This document shows positions 9,130 through 17,483 of a stretch of 64,000 bases of DNA, one piece after another. The notes beneath the pieces were generated by a model. The model worked only from the letters and a program-made list of their open reading frames with translations, did not search any database and had not been told where the DNA came from. How positions within the stretch are numbered: position 1 is the stretch's first letter; every line of letters begins with the position of its first letter. The position numbers and the translations under genes were made by a program. Origin of the DNA: Pseudoalteromonas sp. R3 (GTDB lineage: Bacteria > Pseudomonadota > Gammaproteobacteria > Enterobacterales > Alteromonadaceae); the NCBI RefSeq assembly GCF_004014715.1, contig NZ_CP034834.1:124001-188000 (forward strand), in the 5' to 3' direction.

Positions 9130-9430
9130 GCCGTTAAGTTTTTTTCGTTAAATTGGAACAGGCTGAGGCGCTGATGACTTGGAGTCATCGCTGTGCTCAC
9201 GCTATCGGAGTAGTAACTTACCTGAGTACGGCCTGATAGCGGGGATTTGTTAGAATTAAGTACTTAGATGAAGACTGTTATTCGCAATAAAAATTGTTCT
9301 TACTAAGTTTATAAGTTGTTTATTTTAAAAGGATATATTAAGAAATTTATTAGTTTTAATCGGTCTTGCTAAGTTGCAATTTTGTTCTAGGGTTATAGAG
9401 CGTCTAACTATTCCTTATTGAGGGGGCCCT
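9130..9430. other. Intergenic region with two inverted repeats upstream of bacterioferritin genes
   Basis: A seven-base perfect hairpin (GATGACT/AGTCATC, three-base loop) lies at 9173-9189. A six-base pair GCTATC/GATAGC (9201-9206, 9235-9240) follows. These may end the norR transcript, but no clean T-run follows either. The AT-rich right half probably holds the bacterioferritin promoter. I see no convincing Fur box. Confidence 0.4.
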
Positions 9431-9901
9431 ATGCAGGGTAGCAAGCAAGTAATAGCAGCACTAAATCAGGTATTAACACTCGAGCTGACGTCTATTAACC
9501 AATACTTTCTGCATGCACGCATGTGGAAAAACTGGGGCATTGAGGAGCTGAACGAGAAAGCCTATAAGAAATCAATAAAAGACATGAAGCAGGCCGATGA
9601 CTTAATTGAGCGGATCCTATTTTTGGAAGGCCTGCCTAATCTACAACACCTCGAAAAGCTTCGCATTGGTGAACATACAGAAGAAATGCTCAGTTGCGAT
9701 ATGGCATTTGAAATGGAGCAGTTGCCAGTATTGCGCAGTGCAATTGAGCTGTGTGAAAAAGAGCAAGACTATGTCAGTCGTGAGTTGCTGGAGGATATCC
9801 TTGAATATGAGGAAGAGTATGTCGATTGGCTGGAAACTCAGCAATTCCTCATCAAAAACTGCGGCATAGAAAACTATCTGCAATCACAAATTGAGGAGTA
9901 A
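9431..9901 (+). CDS. bfr: Bacterioferritin, haem-binding-type subunit with degenerate ferroxidase site
   Basis: This 156-residue four-helix ferritin aligns residue by residue with E. coli Bfr. The haem ligand Met52 is present (KDMKQAD). Of the six di-iron ligands, Glu18, Glu94 and Glu127 are kept, but Glu51 is Asp, His54 is Gln and His130 is Tyr. It should bind haem at the dimer interface but have little ferroxidase activity. The following gene has the opposite pattern, so the two probably co-assemble into a mixed 24-mer, as described for two-subunit bacterioferritins in Pseudomonas putida. The genes are three bases apart, and a GAGG ribosome site precedes the ATG. Confidence 0.95.
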   Translation: MQGSKQVIAALNQVLTLELTSINQYFLHARMWKNWGIEELNEKAYKKSIKDMKQADDLIERILFLEGLPNLQHLEKLRIGEHTEEMLSCDMAFEMEQLPVLRSAIELCEKEQDYVSRELLEDILEYEEEYVDWLETQQFLIKNCGIENYLQSQIEE

Positions 9902-9904
9902 GAC

Positions 9905-10390
9905 ATGCAAGGTTCTCAAAAAGTAATCGATTTACTCAACAAACAGCTGACCTTAGAACTATCGTCAATGGATCAATATTTGGCTCATTCAAAAATGTAC
10001 GAAGATTGGGGACTGTCGAGGTTGCATCACAAGTTGGCCCATGAATACGAGGAAGAGTTGGATCATGCAAAGCGTATTACTGAACGCATTTTGTTCTTAG
10101 AAGGCACACCAGATACCGCATCCAGGGCCCCCATCAAAGTAGGCGGAAATGTACAGGAAATGCTCGAAAACGACTTGGCCGCAGAAATAACGGTCAAAGA
10201 TCATCTGAAAAAAGTGATCGCTGTGTGTGAAGAAGAGCAGGACTATGTATCGCGCGAAATGCTGGAGGCGCTGCTTGATGATACAGAAATGGATCACATC
10301 TACTGGCTGGAGCAGCACTTGGGACTTATCAAGTTAGTGGGCTTGCCTAATTACATCCAGAGTCAGATGTCTGGTGGCGATCCAACCTGA
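9905..10390 (+). CDS. bfr: Bacterioferritin, ferroxidase-type subunit lacking the haem ligand
   Basis: This 161-residue bacterioferritin keeps Glu18, Glu51, His54 and Glu94, and a shifted Glu-X-X-His pair (Glu128, His131, one-residue insertion against E. coli Bfr). It therefore has a plausible di-iron ferroxidase centre. Position 52 is Leu instead of the haem-ligating Met, so it should not bind haem by itself. It complements the upstream subunit: this one oxidises Fe(II), the other supplies haem for electron transfer during iron release. A strong terminator follows 22 bases after the stop. Confidence 0.95.
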   Translation: MQGSQKVIDLLNKQLTLELSSMDQYLAHSKMYEDWGLSRLHHKLAHEYEEELDHAKRITERILFLEGTPDTASRAPIKVGGNVQEMLENDLAAEITVKDHLKKVIAVCEEEQDYVSREMLEALLDDTEMDHIYWLEQHLGLIKLVGLPNYIQSQMSGGDPT

Positions 10391-10412
10391 TGAGATAATA
10401 GTAAACCAATCC

Positions 10413-10436
10413 AAAGGAGGCATCGCCTCCTTTTTT
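10413..10436 (+). terminator. Rho-independent terminator of the bacterioferritin operon
   Basis: AAAGGAGGC/GCCTCCTTT nine-base stem with a three-base loop, running into six Ts. It ends the bfr operon. It also makes the nearby ATG at 10438 unlikely as a start for the next gene. Confidence 0.9.
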
Positions 10437-10536
10437 AATGTATGTGCTCAGTGCCAGCAGGCTTGCCAAAGCAACGATTCGCATAGATACTTGCCGCCAT
10501 CATGTATTAGCAAGATATCCGGTACGGAGAAATATA

Positions 10537-11373
10537 ATGGAGAGACAGGTCGCCTGCTTGGTTGAAGCATGCCAACAGTTAGGGCTGAGACACGAGTGTA
10601 TTGATCGTGAGCAAAACCTGGTACGGGTCTATTTTAATCACGGGGTTGAGTATTTTGAACTAAACAAAACTCCCTTTAACTGCGAATCTATTTACGGTAT
10701 ATGCAGGGACAAAATGCACTCTTATCAGGCTTTTAGTCAAGCTGTAACAATGCCGGAAACCTTGTCTTTTCTGGATCCGAATGTACCTCAGGAGTACAGG
10801 CATTATCTGGAATATCAAAGCATGGACGAAATCCTTGAAGCCACAGAGGCTAACTTTGGCTACCCAGTGGTAGTGAAAAGCAACAGTGGGGCATTGGGCA
10901 TCAATGTGCACCTGTGTGAGGACAGAGCATCACTCAGAGTTGCTTACAGTGAAATATTCAACCCTCAGTCGAAACATTATGACTACCTGGCGCTGGCGCA
11001 AGCTTATGTTAAAAACAAAGCTGAGTATCGCCTTGTTTGTGGGTATGGCGAACCGTTGCTGGCATATAAAAGGGGGATGGCACAAACGTTTAATGTTCGG
11101 TACTGGGAGAAGAATGAAGTCGCGACACTGGAACAGGATGAGGCACTGCTCAAAACCTTGTTTGAGTTTGTCAAACCAGTCTTTGAATTAGCTAATATTG
11201 GGTTTGTTGGCTTTGACATTATTCTGGGTCAGGACGATTGTTTTTACCTGATTGAGCTGAATTCTTCGCCTAAGTTTAATCATCTGATTATAGATAACCC
11301 AGAACTTGGTCCAAGTGCTGTCACTGGTATGTACAAAAAGATGCTACAAAAGCTGAATAACCGAGCTGCTTGA
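10537..11373 (+). CDS. ATP-grasp ligase-like protein of unknown substrate
   Basis: The start at ATG 10537 (278 residues) is preferred because GGAG lies seven bases ahead. The longer frame starting at 10438 would begin inside the terminator. The protein has an ATP-grasp fold: NFGYPVVVKSNSGALGINVH is the typical nucleotide-binding glycine-rich strand and loop. FVGFDII and FYLIELNSSPKF carry the Mg-binding Asp, Glu and Asn. It resembles RimK, cyanophycin synthetase and D-Ala-D-Ala ligase in fold only. The gene lies between the bfr operon and an adenylate cyclase. No precursor peptide or dedicated partner is visible, so the acceptor substrate cannot be named. Confidence 0.8.
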   Translation: MERQVACLVEACQQLGLRHECIDREQNLVRVYFNHGVEYFELNKTPFNCESIYGICRDKMHSYQAFSQAVTMPETLSFLDPNVPQEYRHYLEYQSMDEILEATEANFGYPVVVKSNSGALGINVHLCEDRASLRVAYSEIFNPQSKHYDYLALAQAYVKNKAEYRLVCGYGEPLLAYKRGMAQTFNVRYWEKNEVATLEQDEALLKTLFEFVKPVFELANIGFVGFDIILGQDDCFYLIELNSSPKFNHLIIDNPELGPSAVTGMYKKMLQKLNNRAA

Positions 11374-11413
11374 GGCTAAACTGGTGGTAACACCATAATC
11401 TGGCGATGCGATA

Positions 11414-12670
11414 ATGAAATGGTTAAAGGACATTGATAGCAGTTTTGACAAGTTACTGACCGATTGTTACCAAAGGCGTGAAATGGAGATGGAACTCCAT
11501 GTTAACAAACTCCGCTTTTATGGATTAATGGCTTTATTTATTACAGAGCTGGTTATCGGCTTGTATAGTATCGGGTGGGACAGCACTCTGATAGCCGTTG
11601 ACTTGGGTACACTTGCGGTTATCGCCCTGCGGTGCGCGTTGGTAATGCACTGGGCAACGTCAGAGCGTTATAAACCCTGGCTTAAGTATGTCTCTATTCT
11701 GTTCGATTATGCGATTATTTTGGCAGTTTCTTTCGAAATTGAATCGCTGGATTTGATAAAGCACCTTTTACAGGATCTTCATAAAACCGAATTCGAGCTC
11801 ATGCTGGTGAGCGTGTTACTGCTTTTTAATATTATGAGTGCGTTTCGCCAGGGCAAACTAATCATCTACTTTTCCACTTTGTGCTGCTTGGTTACTGGAA
11901 CTTTGGTACTGGAGCACAGCCACACCGCACGTGCTATTGAGATCCATGAGCAAGTTATTATCGTTTGCTCCGGATTTCTGGCCTGGTCATTGTCGAGTTA
12001 TATTACGGGAACCTATACCAAGTTGCGTCATCGCGAACGCTTGCTGCGTTACTTGCCTGAGCAATTGGTGAAAGCGGTCGAACGAGGTGAGGTGGACATT
12101 GAGCCTGGAGGGGAAAAGCGGGATGTCACGGTGCTGATGGCTGATATTCGGGGGTTCACCAGAATGTGTGAGCAGCATGATCCGGAAGTGATAACACGAT
12201 TACTGAATCGCTATTTTTCTCGTATGAGCAGTGTCATTTTTTCCCATCAGGGTATGGTAGATAAGTTTATAGGTGACGCCATTATGGCTGTATTTGGTAC
12301 TCCTCAGAAAGAAGAAAATAATGCTCGAAATGCAATAGAAGCAGCGCGTGAAATGTTGCAGGCACTGGATCAGTTAAATAAGGAATTTAGCGCTGATGGC
12401 CTGCCGGAAATCAAGATTGGAATTGGCATTCATAGTGGCGATGCAATTGCTGGCAATGTGGGTAGCAGCAGTTGTATGGACTATACCGTCATAGGCGACA
12501 CAGTGAATGTAGCTGCGCGCATAGAGAGCAAAACAAAGGAACTGAAACACCCAATATTGATCAGTGAACAAAGCGTCCAGCAATCAAAACTGACACAACT
12601 TAAACGTGTTGCTATGGTTGAACTGAGTGGTCGCAGTCAGCCTATTGAGGTTTATCATTTTCCCGACTAA
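11414..12670 (+). CDS. Membrane-bound class III adenylate cyclase
   Basis: The protein has 418 residues. About six hydrophobic segments occupy residues 35-205, followed by a linker (RERLLRYLPEQLVKAVERGE) typical of membrane cyclases and the class III catalytic domain (about 230-410). The two metal-binding Asp residues are Asp244 in MADIRGFT and the Asp in KFIGDAIMAVFG. The Lys of DKFIGD and the Asp of MDYTVIGDTVN are the adenine-specifying pair, and VNVAARIE supplies the transition-state Asn and Arg. ATP is therefore the likely substrate. It lies 40 bases after the ATP-grasp gene and could be co-transcribed with it. Confidence 0.92.
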   Translation: MKWLKDIDSSFDKLLTDCYQRREMEMELHVNKLRFYGLMALFITELVIGLYSIGWDSTLIAVDLGTLAVIALRCALVMHWATSERYKPWLKYVSILFDYAIILAVSFEIESLDLIKHLLQDLHKTEFELMLVSVLLLFNIMSAFRQGKLIIYFSTLCCLVTGTLVLEHSHTARAIEIHEQVIIVCSGFLAWSLSSYITGTYTKLRHRERLLRYLPEQLVKAVERGEVDIEPGGEKRDVTVLMADIRGFTRMCEQHDPEVITRLLNRYFSRMSSVIFSHQGMVDKFIGDAIMAVFGTPQKEENNARNAIEAAREMLQALDQLNKEFSADGLPEIKIGIGIHSGDAIAGNVGSSSCMDYTVIGDTVNVAARIESKTKELKHPILISEQSVQQSKLTQLKRVAMVELSGRSQPIEVYHFPD

Positions 12671-12754
12671 AAAAGATTAACAGGGTGTTGCGCTAAGCAA
12701 TCTTTTTGAAATAGTCTAACTTTAAATAATCAGTTACTTAACACGCATGTAATT

Positions 12755-13969
12755 ATGGTACAGACCCTGTTGGTTTTGTCTTTCTTCATTGTCAGTCTCA
12801 ATGTACTGGCCAATACAGCCGGATCCAAGGTACTGCGTATTTATCACGACTCTGATTACAGTAGTCATAGTGCGTCAGCAGAAGCGATGAAAATGGGCTT
12901 CAAAAGCGCCCTGAGTGAACGAAACTTTGAAGTTCAGGGCTTTAAACTGCAGTTTATCGAAAAGGATCATAGGGGAAATAGTAATCGCAGTTTACTGGCC
13001 ATGCGGCGCTTTTTACAAGATGACCGTGCTTTAATAATGCTAGGTGGACTGCATTCTCCTCCTTATATAAAGCACAGAGAGTTTATAAATCAGCAGGGAA
13101 TACTTCTGCTGGTGCCTTGGGCAGCAGGTGGGCCGATCACGCGTTACCCTGATGCAAATAACTGGGTATTTCGGTTGTCGATTGACGACACTAAAGCGGG
13201 CCTGAGAATGGTCGAGTTTGCCAAGCAGAAGCAGTGTCGCTCTCCACATATGTTGCTTGAGCGCACGCCCTGGGGAAAGTCTAACTATCAAACCATCTCC
13301 AGAGCGCTCGGCAAGTCTGAGCCACCAGTCACTTGGTTTAACTGGAATATGAAAATGAATGCGACCAAAATAATGCTTCGGGAGATTGCTGCCAGCGGCC
13401 ACGATTGCATACTCTTTGTTGGTAATGCTTTGGAAGGAAAAGAACTAGTTAAAGCACTTGCACAGACTCCTAAAGCACAACGTCCGGCAATTATTAGCCA
13501 CTGGGGCATCACAGGCGGTAATTTTTTTGCTCAGGTAGCGGAGCAATTGCGCTCCGGCATCGATTTACATTTTCTGCAAAGCTGTTTCTCATTTCAACAA
13601 AGACCCCATTCTGAGTTTGCCGCTCAGGTTTGGGCAAAAATAATGGCAGCCTATCCTGAAAAAGTAGTCAATGGCCAGTTTATCCAGTCACCAGCGGGCT
13701 TTATTCATGGCTATGACTTAGGCAGGGTATTTCTTGCTGCACTTGATCAGGTTGCATTGCGTGGAGATATGAAGCATGACAGAGCTGCGTTGCGTGATGC
13801 GCTTGAGCACTTACAAAAGCCTATTCAGGGTCTTATAAAGCAGTATCAACGGCCTTTTTCTCCCTGGACTAAGGAGCATCCCGATGCACATGAAGCTTTA
13901 GGTTTGGAAGATATATGTATGGCCAGCTACAACACTGATGGCAGCATCAAGGTGCTAGAAAATCAATGA
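12755..13969 (+). CDS. Periplasmic ABC-type substrate-binding protein, probable partner of the downstream kinase
   Basis: The 404-residue product starts with a signal peptide (about 1-20, ending VLANTAG). The body follows the branched-chain amino-acid-type (Leu/Ile/Val, Peripla_BP_6) binding protein fold: SASAEAMKMGFKSAL, an LAMRRFLQDDRALIMLGG segment, and a C-terminal GYDLGRVFLAALDQ stretch. No transporter permease or ATPase is nearby. Its stop overlaps the start of a membrane sensor kinase gene (ATGA), so the two are translationally coupled. It is more likely to present a ligand to the kinase, as TorT or LuxP do, than to feed a transporter. Confidence 0.85.
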   Translation: MVQTLLVLSFFIVSLNVLANTAGSKVLRIYHDSDYSSHSASAEAMKMGFKSALSERNFEVQGFKLQFIEKDHRGNSNRSLLAMRRFLQDDRALIMLGGLHSPPYIKHREFINQQGILLLVPWAAGGPITRYPDANNWVFRLSIDDTKAGLRMVEFAKQKQCRSPHMLLERTPWGKSNYQTISRALGKSEPPVTWFNWNMKMNATKIMLREIAASGHDCILFVGNALEGKELVKALAQTPKAQRPAIISHWGITGGNFFAQVAEQLRSGIDLHFLQSCFSFQQRPHSEFAAQVWAKIMAAYPEKVVNGQFIQSPAGFIHGYDLGRVFLAALDQVALRGDMKHDRAALRDALEHLQKPIQGLIKQYQRPFSPWTKEHPDAHEALGLEDICMASYNTDGSIKVLENQ

Positions 13970-14874
13970 ATAATAATAACGCGGTGAACTCACTATTTAA
14001 AATGAGCTCTGATAAGGCCTTTTATGCATTTTTGCTGTGTAGCCTGATACTGTCCGTTTCTTTGAGTCTGGTGATGCTTAGCAATCATGCCGATACAGCC
14101 ATTCGGCAGGTACAAACGGAAGTGCGTCAGACTGAAGCGCGCCTGGGGGTCAGTAATCTGGGGCAATTTTTACGCACCCGGCTGGTACTGCTCAAAGATT
14201 TGGCGCAATACCCTGTTCTGGCCAATGGGGTTATGGGCTCGGATATTTCTCGTGCCTCTTTGTCTGATTTTCTGGGGGAGTACAGGATCCTTGGGAAAAA
14301 GGAGCCTCTGTCTCTGTATAATGTGCTTGGCGAGCCGGTATATCGCAGTGGCCAGTTGTCACTGGTTGCCGGTGAAGAAAGTGACTGGCTGGAACAGCTA
14401 TTAGATGGACGATTACCGCATGCGGTGATGTTACAGCGTGATGCTCAGTTGTTCAGTTTCGTTATCGCAGTGCCCATTGAGTACAATGGCTTTACTGAGG
14501 GGGTGCTGGTTGCAGAGTTTGATACCGATTTAGCAAACCTGCTGGCACTGGATTTGAGCAATCAGGCGCAGGCAGTTGAATTGTCAGGGCAATGGGTCGA
14601 TTACAGTAATGCAGCTACTGATGCGGAGTATGATGTACTGCACAATACGCAGATGCCAGGCACAGACATTCATGTCAGCCTGATGATCAGTCAGTCAACC
14701 ATAGATGATAGCGTCTTTGCCTTTATTGTTGAACTCGGCCAGGCCATTTTTATCGGTCTGTCATTGTCTTTTTTGCTCCTGCTGTTCTTTGGGCGCCAAC
14801 TGCTCCTAAACCCATTTAAACGTTTACAAACCTCTGAGCAAATGATTAAAAAAGCGAAGAGCGATTTAAGTTAG
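13966..14874 (+). CDS. N-terminal part of a frameshifted hybrid kinase: periplasmic sensor and membrane segments
   Basis: The frame encodes 302 residues: a membrane segment (about 17-37), a periplasmic sensor of about 200 residues starting with a helix, and a second membrane segment (about 250-272). A short cytoplasmic stretch follows, then a stop. The expected PAS, LOV and kinase domains continue in the -1 frame from 14850. The switch falls at a run of six As (14848-14853); one more A would join both frames as IKKSEERFKLAIEGSHDG, a normal PAS start. The open reading is therefore probably the front half of one 1,108-residue kinase. It starts inside the stop of the binding-protein gene. Confidence 0.85.
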   Translation: MNNNNAVNSLFKMSSDKAFYAFLLCSLILSVSLSLVMLSNHADTAIRQVQTEVRQTEARLGVSNLGQFLRTRLVLLKDLAQYPVLANGVMGSDISRASLSDFLGEYRILGKKEPLSLYNVLGEPVYRSGQLSLVAGEESDWLEQLLDGRLPHAVMLQRDAQLFSFVIAVPIEYNGFTEGVLVAEFDTDLANLLALDLSNQAQAVELSGQWVDYSNAATDAEYDVLHNTQMPGTDIHVSLMISQSTIDDSVFAFIVELGQAIFIGLSLSFLLLLFFGRQLLLNPFKRLQTSEQMIKKAKSDLS

Positions 14875-17291
14875 CCATAGAGGGGAGCCACGATGGTATC
14901 TGGGATTGGGATATCGAAAGTGGCGACGTTTTCTATTCACCAAGATATAGAGAATTACTGGGCTATAGTCCAACCGACCACAAGGGGTTTCCTGACCGCT
15001 TTGAAGTGCTTGAGCACCACTTACACCCAAAAGACAAAAGTGCGACTTTTTCAGCATTACAAGATCATTTGAATGGTAAAGGTGGGTTTGACGTCGAGTT
15101 TCGCTTGCGTACCCGACAGAACGATTATCGCTACTTTCGTGCAAAGGGCTTGGCGCTGCGTAATGAATCAGGAAAGGCGATACGTATGTCGGGCTCTTTG
15201 ACTGATATTACGGATCAGAAAATGTATCAGGAAGCATTAAGCCAGGCAAAGGAGCACAATGATCTGCTGGCGTATGCAATTGAGTCTTGCGATGTTGGCA
15301 TCATCATTTCGGATGCAAAAGAGCAGGGGTTACCGCTGGCCTTTATAAACAGTGCCTTTACAACTATAACGGGTTACGGCGAAGAAGTATTGGGCACTAA
15401 CTGCAAGTTCCTGCAGGGAAAAGAAACGGCACAAGAAGCCGTAGACAGTATGGTTGAGGCGATAAAGAATCGTAAAGCACATCGTACCGTGATCCTGAAT
15501 TATACGAAACAAGGTAAGCCTTTTTGGAATAACCTGCATATCGCGCCTGTGAGTAATGACAGGGAAGAGTTGGTTGCCTATGTAGGAATTATTCAGGATA
15601 TTTCTGAGGACATAGCTCAGGAGAGAGCTCTGGCAGATGCTAAAAGCCAGGCTGAGCAAGCCAGCCGGGCCAAAAGTGAGTTCCTGGCATCAATGAGCCA
15701 TGAAATCCGTACACCTATGAACGGTGTTTTGGGTATGCTCAATTTATTGCTGAGCAACGAACTGGATGAGCAGCAAACACACCGGGTTAAGTTAGCCATG
15801 AGTAGCGCAAACTCACTCCTCAACCTTATCAATGACATACTTGATTTTTCAAAAGTAGATGCTGGTAAGCTGGAGCTGGAGATGCTTGACTTTGACTTAC
15901 GGGGCATGTTTGAAGATTTTGCGGAGTCAGCAGCTTTACAAGCTCAGTGTAAAGGCCTGGAGCTTGTGCTGGATACCCTGGATATTGAACAAAGTATGGC
16001 CAAAGGTGATCCAGGCAGGATCAGACAAATCCTCGCCAATTTGGTAGGGAATGCAATTAAATTTACAGAGCAGGGCGAAGTTATCATTCAGGGCAAGCTG
16101 AGTGAACTGGATAATAATGAGCTGTGCCTCGAATGTGCCATTACAGATACGGGGATTGGCATACCTAAAGCGAAAAGTGCCGCTCTGTTTGATTCTTTTT
16201 CCCAGGTTGACTCGTCAACAACACGCAAGTACGGCGGTACAGGTCTTGGTCTTGCTATTGTCAGGAAGCTTTGCCAGCTCATGGGGGGCGATGTTTGGGT
16301 TGAGAGTGTCGAGGGAGAAGGAAGCACCTTTAAGTTTCGAGTTTTGCTAGAAAAAAGCGAACAATCAAAGCAAATACTGCCCGATCTGGATATGTCCAAG
16401 CTTGAGTTGCTGGTGGTCGATGACAATCAGACCAATCGCACTGTACTGGGTCAACAATTGCGTCACTGGGGAGCACAGGTCTTTGAGTCCTCATCTGGTA
16501 TTGCTGCGCTAGCCGAGTGTGAGAAACGCTTTCACGACGGACAACGAAAAATGTTTGATATTGCGTTGCTGGATATGCAGATGCCCAACATGGATGGCGC
16601 ACAGTTGGGTAAAACTATCAAAGAGGACAAACGTTTCAAGGATATCAAGCTTATTATGATGACCTCAATCGGTCACCAGGGCGATGCGTCATATTTCGCG
16701 GATTTAGGCTTCTCTGGGTATTTTCCCAAACCCGCAACGACGGAAGATCTGTTCAATGCTCTTTCAGTGGTAGCAGATGACGGTGAAGCGTTGGCAAATG
16801 CCAAACCGCTGGTTACGACGCATTACCTTAAGAGTATGAAGGATCCACATCAGGATACGACAAGGGTGAAATGGTTGCCAAAACCGCGTATCTTATTAGC
16901 TGAGGATAACCAGGTAAATCAGATAGTAACAGTAAGCATGTTACAAAAGCTGGACATTGAATATGTTGATGTCGTAAGCGATGGTAATGAGGCATTGCGT
17001 AACCTGAGAGAATATCAGCACTCAGAAGCGTATTCATTGGTACTGATGGATTGTCAGATGCCAGAAATGGATGGTTTCCATGCGACCAAAGCCATTCGAA
17101 AAGGACAGGCGGGTAAGTCAAATACAGATATTACCATAGTGGCGCTTACGGCCAATGCCATGGTCGGCGATGAGAAAAAATGTCTTGAAGCTGGAATGAA
17201 TGACTACCTGAGCAAGCCAGTATCCATTGAGGCGTTGCTGAGCTGCCTGAAAAAGCATCTGAACTATGAGCCTATCTTAGTCGAAGAATAA
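14850..17291 (+). CDS. C-terminal part of the frameshifted kinase: PAS, LOV, HisKA, ATPase and two receivers
   Basis: The open frame starts after a stop at 14847; the first internal ATG is 15006 (761 residues from there). Domains in order, numbered from that ATG: a PAS_3 domain that begins before it (SHDGIWDWDI) and ends at SLTDITDQK; a LOV domain (about 83-205) with GTNCKFLQGKET, whose Cys133 is the photoactive residue of LOV proteins; HisKA with His232 in MSHEIRTPMNGV; HATPase (NLVGNAIKF, GGTGLGLAIV); and two receivers with DMQMPNMDG and DCQMPEMDG. The first receiver may be degenerate, as it has FPKPATTEDLF. Without the N-terminal half it could be a soluble kinase, but it has no good ribosome site. 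Confidence 0.87.
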   Translation, partial: KSEERFKLAIEGSHDGIWDWDIESGDVFYSPRYRELLGYSPTDHKGFPDRFEVLEHHLHPKDKSATFSALQDHLNGKGGFDVEFRLRTRQNDYRYFRAKGLALRNESGKAIRMSGSLTDITDQKMYQEALSQAKEHNDLLAYAIESCDVGIIISDAKEQGLPLAFINSAFTTITGYGEEVLGTNCKFLQGKETAQEAVDSMVEAIKNRKAHRTVILNYTKQGKPFWNNLHIAPVSNDREELVAYVGIIQDISEDIAQERALADAKSQAEQASRAKSEFLASMSHEIRTPMNGVLGMLNLLLSNELDEQQTHRVKLAMSSANSLLNLINDILDFSKVDAGKLELEMLDFDLRGMFEDFAESAALQAQCKGLELVLDTLDIEQSMAKGDPGRIRQILANLVGNAIKFTEQGEVIIQGKLSELDNNELCLECAITDTGIGIPKAKSAALFDSFSQVDSSTTRKYGGTGLGLAIVRKLCQLMGGDVWVESVEGEGSTFKFRVLLEKSEQSKQILPDLDMSKLELLVVDDNQTNRTVLGQQLRHWGAQVFESSSGIAALAECEKRFHDGQRKMFDIALLDMQMPNMDGAQLGKTIKEDKRFKDIKLIMMTSIGHQGDASYFADLGFSGYFPKPATTEDLFNALSVVADDGEALANAKPLVTTHYLKSMKDPHQDTTRVKWLPKPRILLAEDNQVNQIVTVSMLQKLDIEYVDVVSDGNEALRNLREYQHSEAYSLVLMDCQMPEMDGFHATKAIRKGQAGKSNTDITIVALTANAMVGDEKKCLEAGMNDYLSKPVSIEALLSCLKKHLNYEPILVEE

Positions 17292-17300
17292 TAAAATAAA

Positions 17301-17416
17301 GCCAGTCCATTGCTGAAATTGAGTAAACGAAGCTGCATTAATCACCCTGGATGATTAAGTTGTACAGCTAAGCAACTGCGACAAACAGAAAATAATAATA
17401 TCTGAGTTGGACTGGC
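17301..17416. other. Nested inverted repeats, possible structured RNA or small repeat element
   Basis: The ends are a perfect nine-base pair (GCCAGTCCA at 17301-17309, TGGACTGGC at 17408-17416). Inside lie TTGCT/AGCAA, AGCTG/CAGCT and TTAATCA/TGATTAA in nested order, which would form a stacked hairpin. It lies between the kinase and the metallopeptidase-like gene. It might be a terminator region, a structured leader or a small inverted-repeat element. No T-run follows. Confidence 0.45.
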
Positions 17417-17483
17417 GTAATAAGCTGTAGGGAGCTAGATGAAGATTTATTAGGTAATCTCTTTTGTTTTTCTTGCGTTTTTC

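Noticed and set aside
10438..10536. Upstream extension of the ATP-grasp gene to ATG 10438
   Set aside because: The codons start directly after a Rho-independent terminator and lack a ribosome site; ATG 10537 has GGAG.
14846..14860. Programmed -1 ribosomal frameshift at the A-run
   Set aside because: The codons are ATT AAA AAA, so the slippery X XXY YYZ pattern is not met at its first position, and no clear downstream hairpin was seen. A missing base is simpler.
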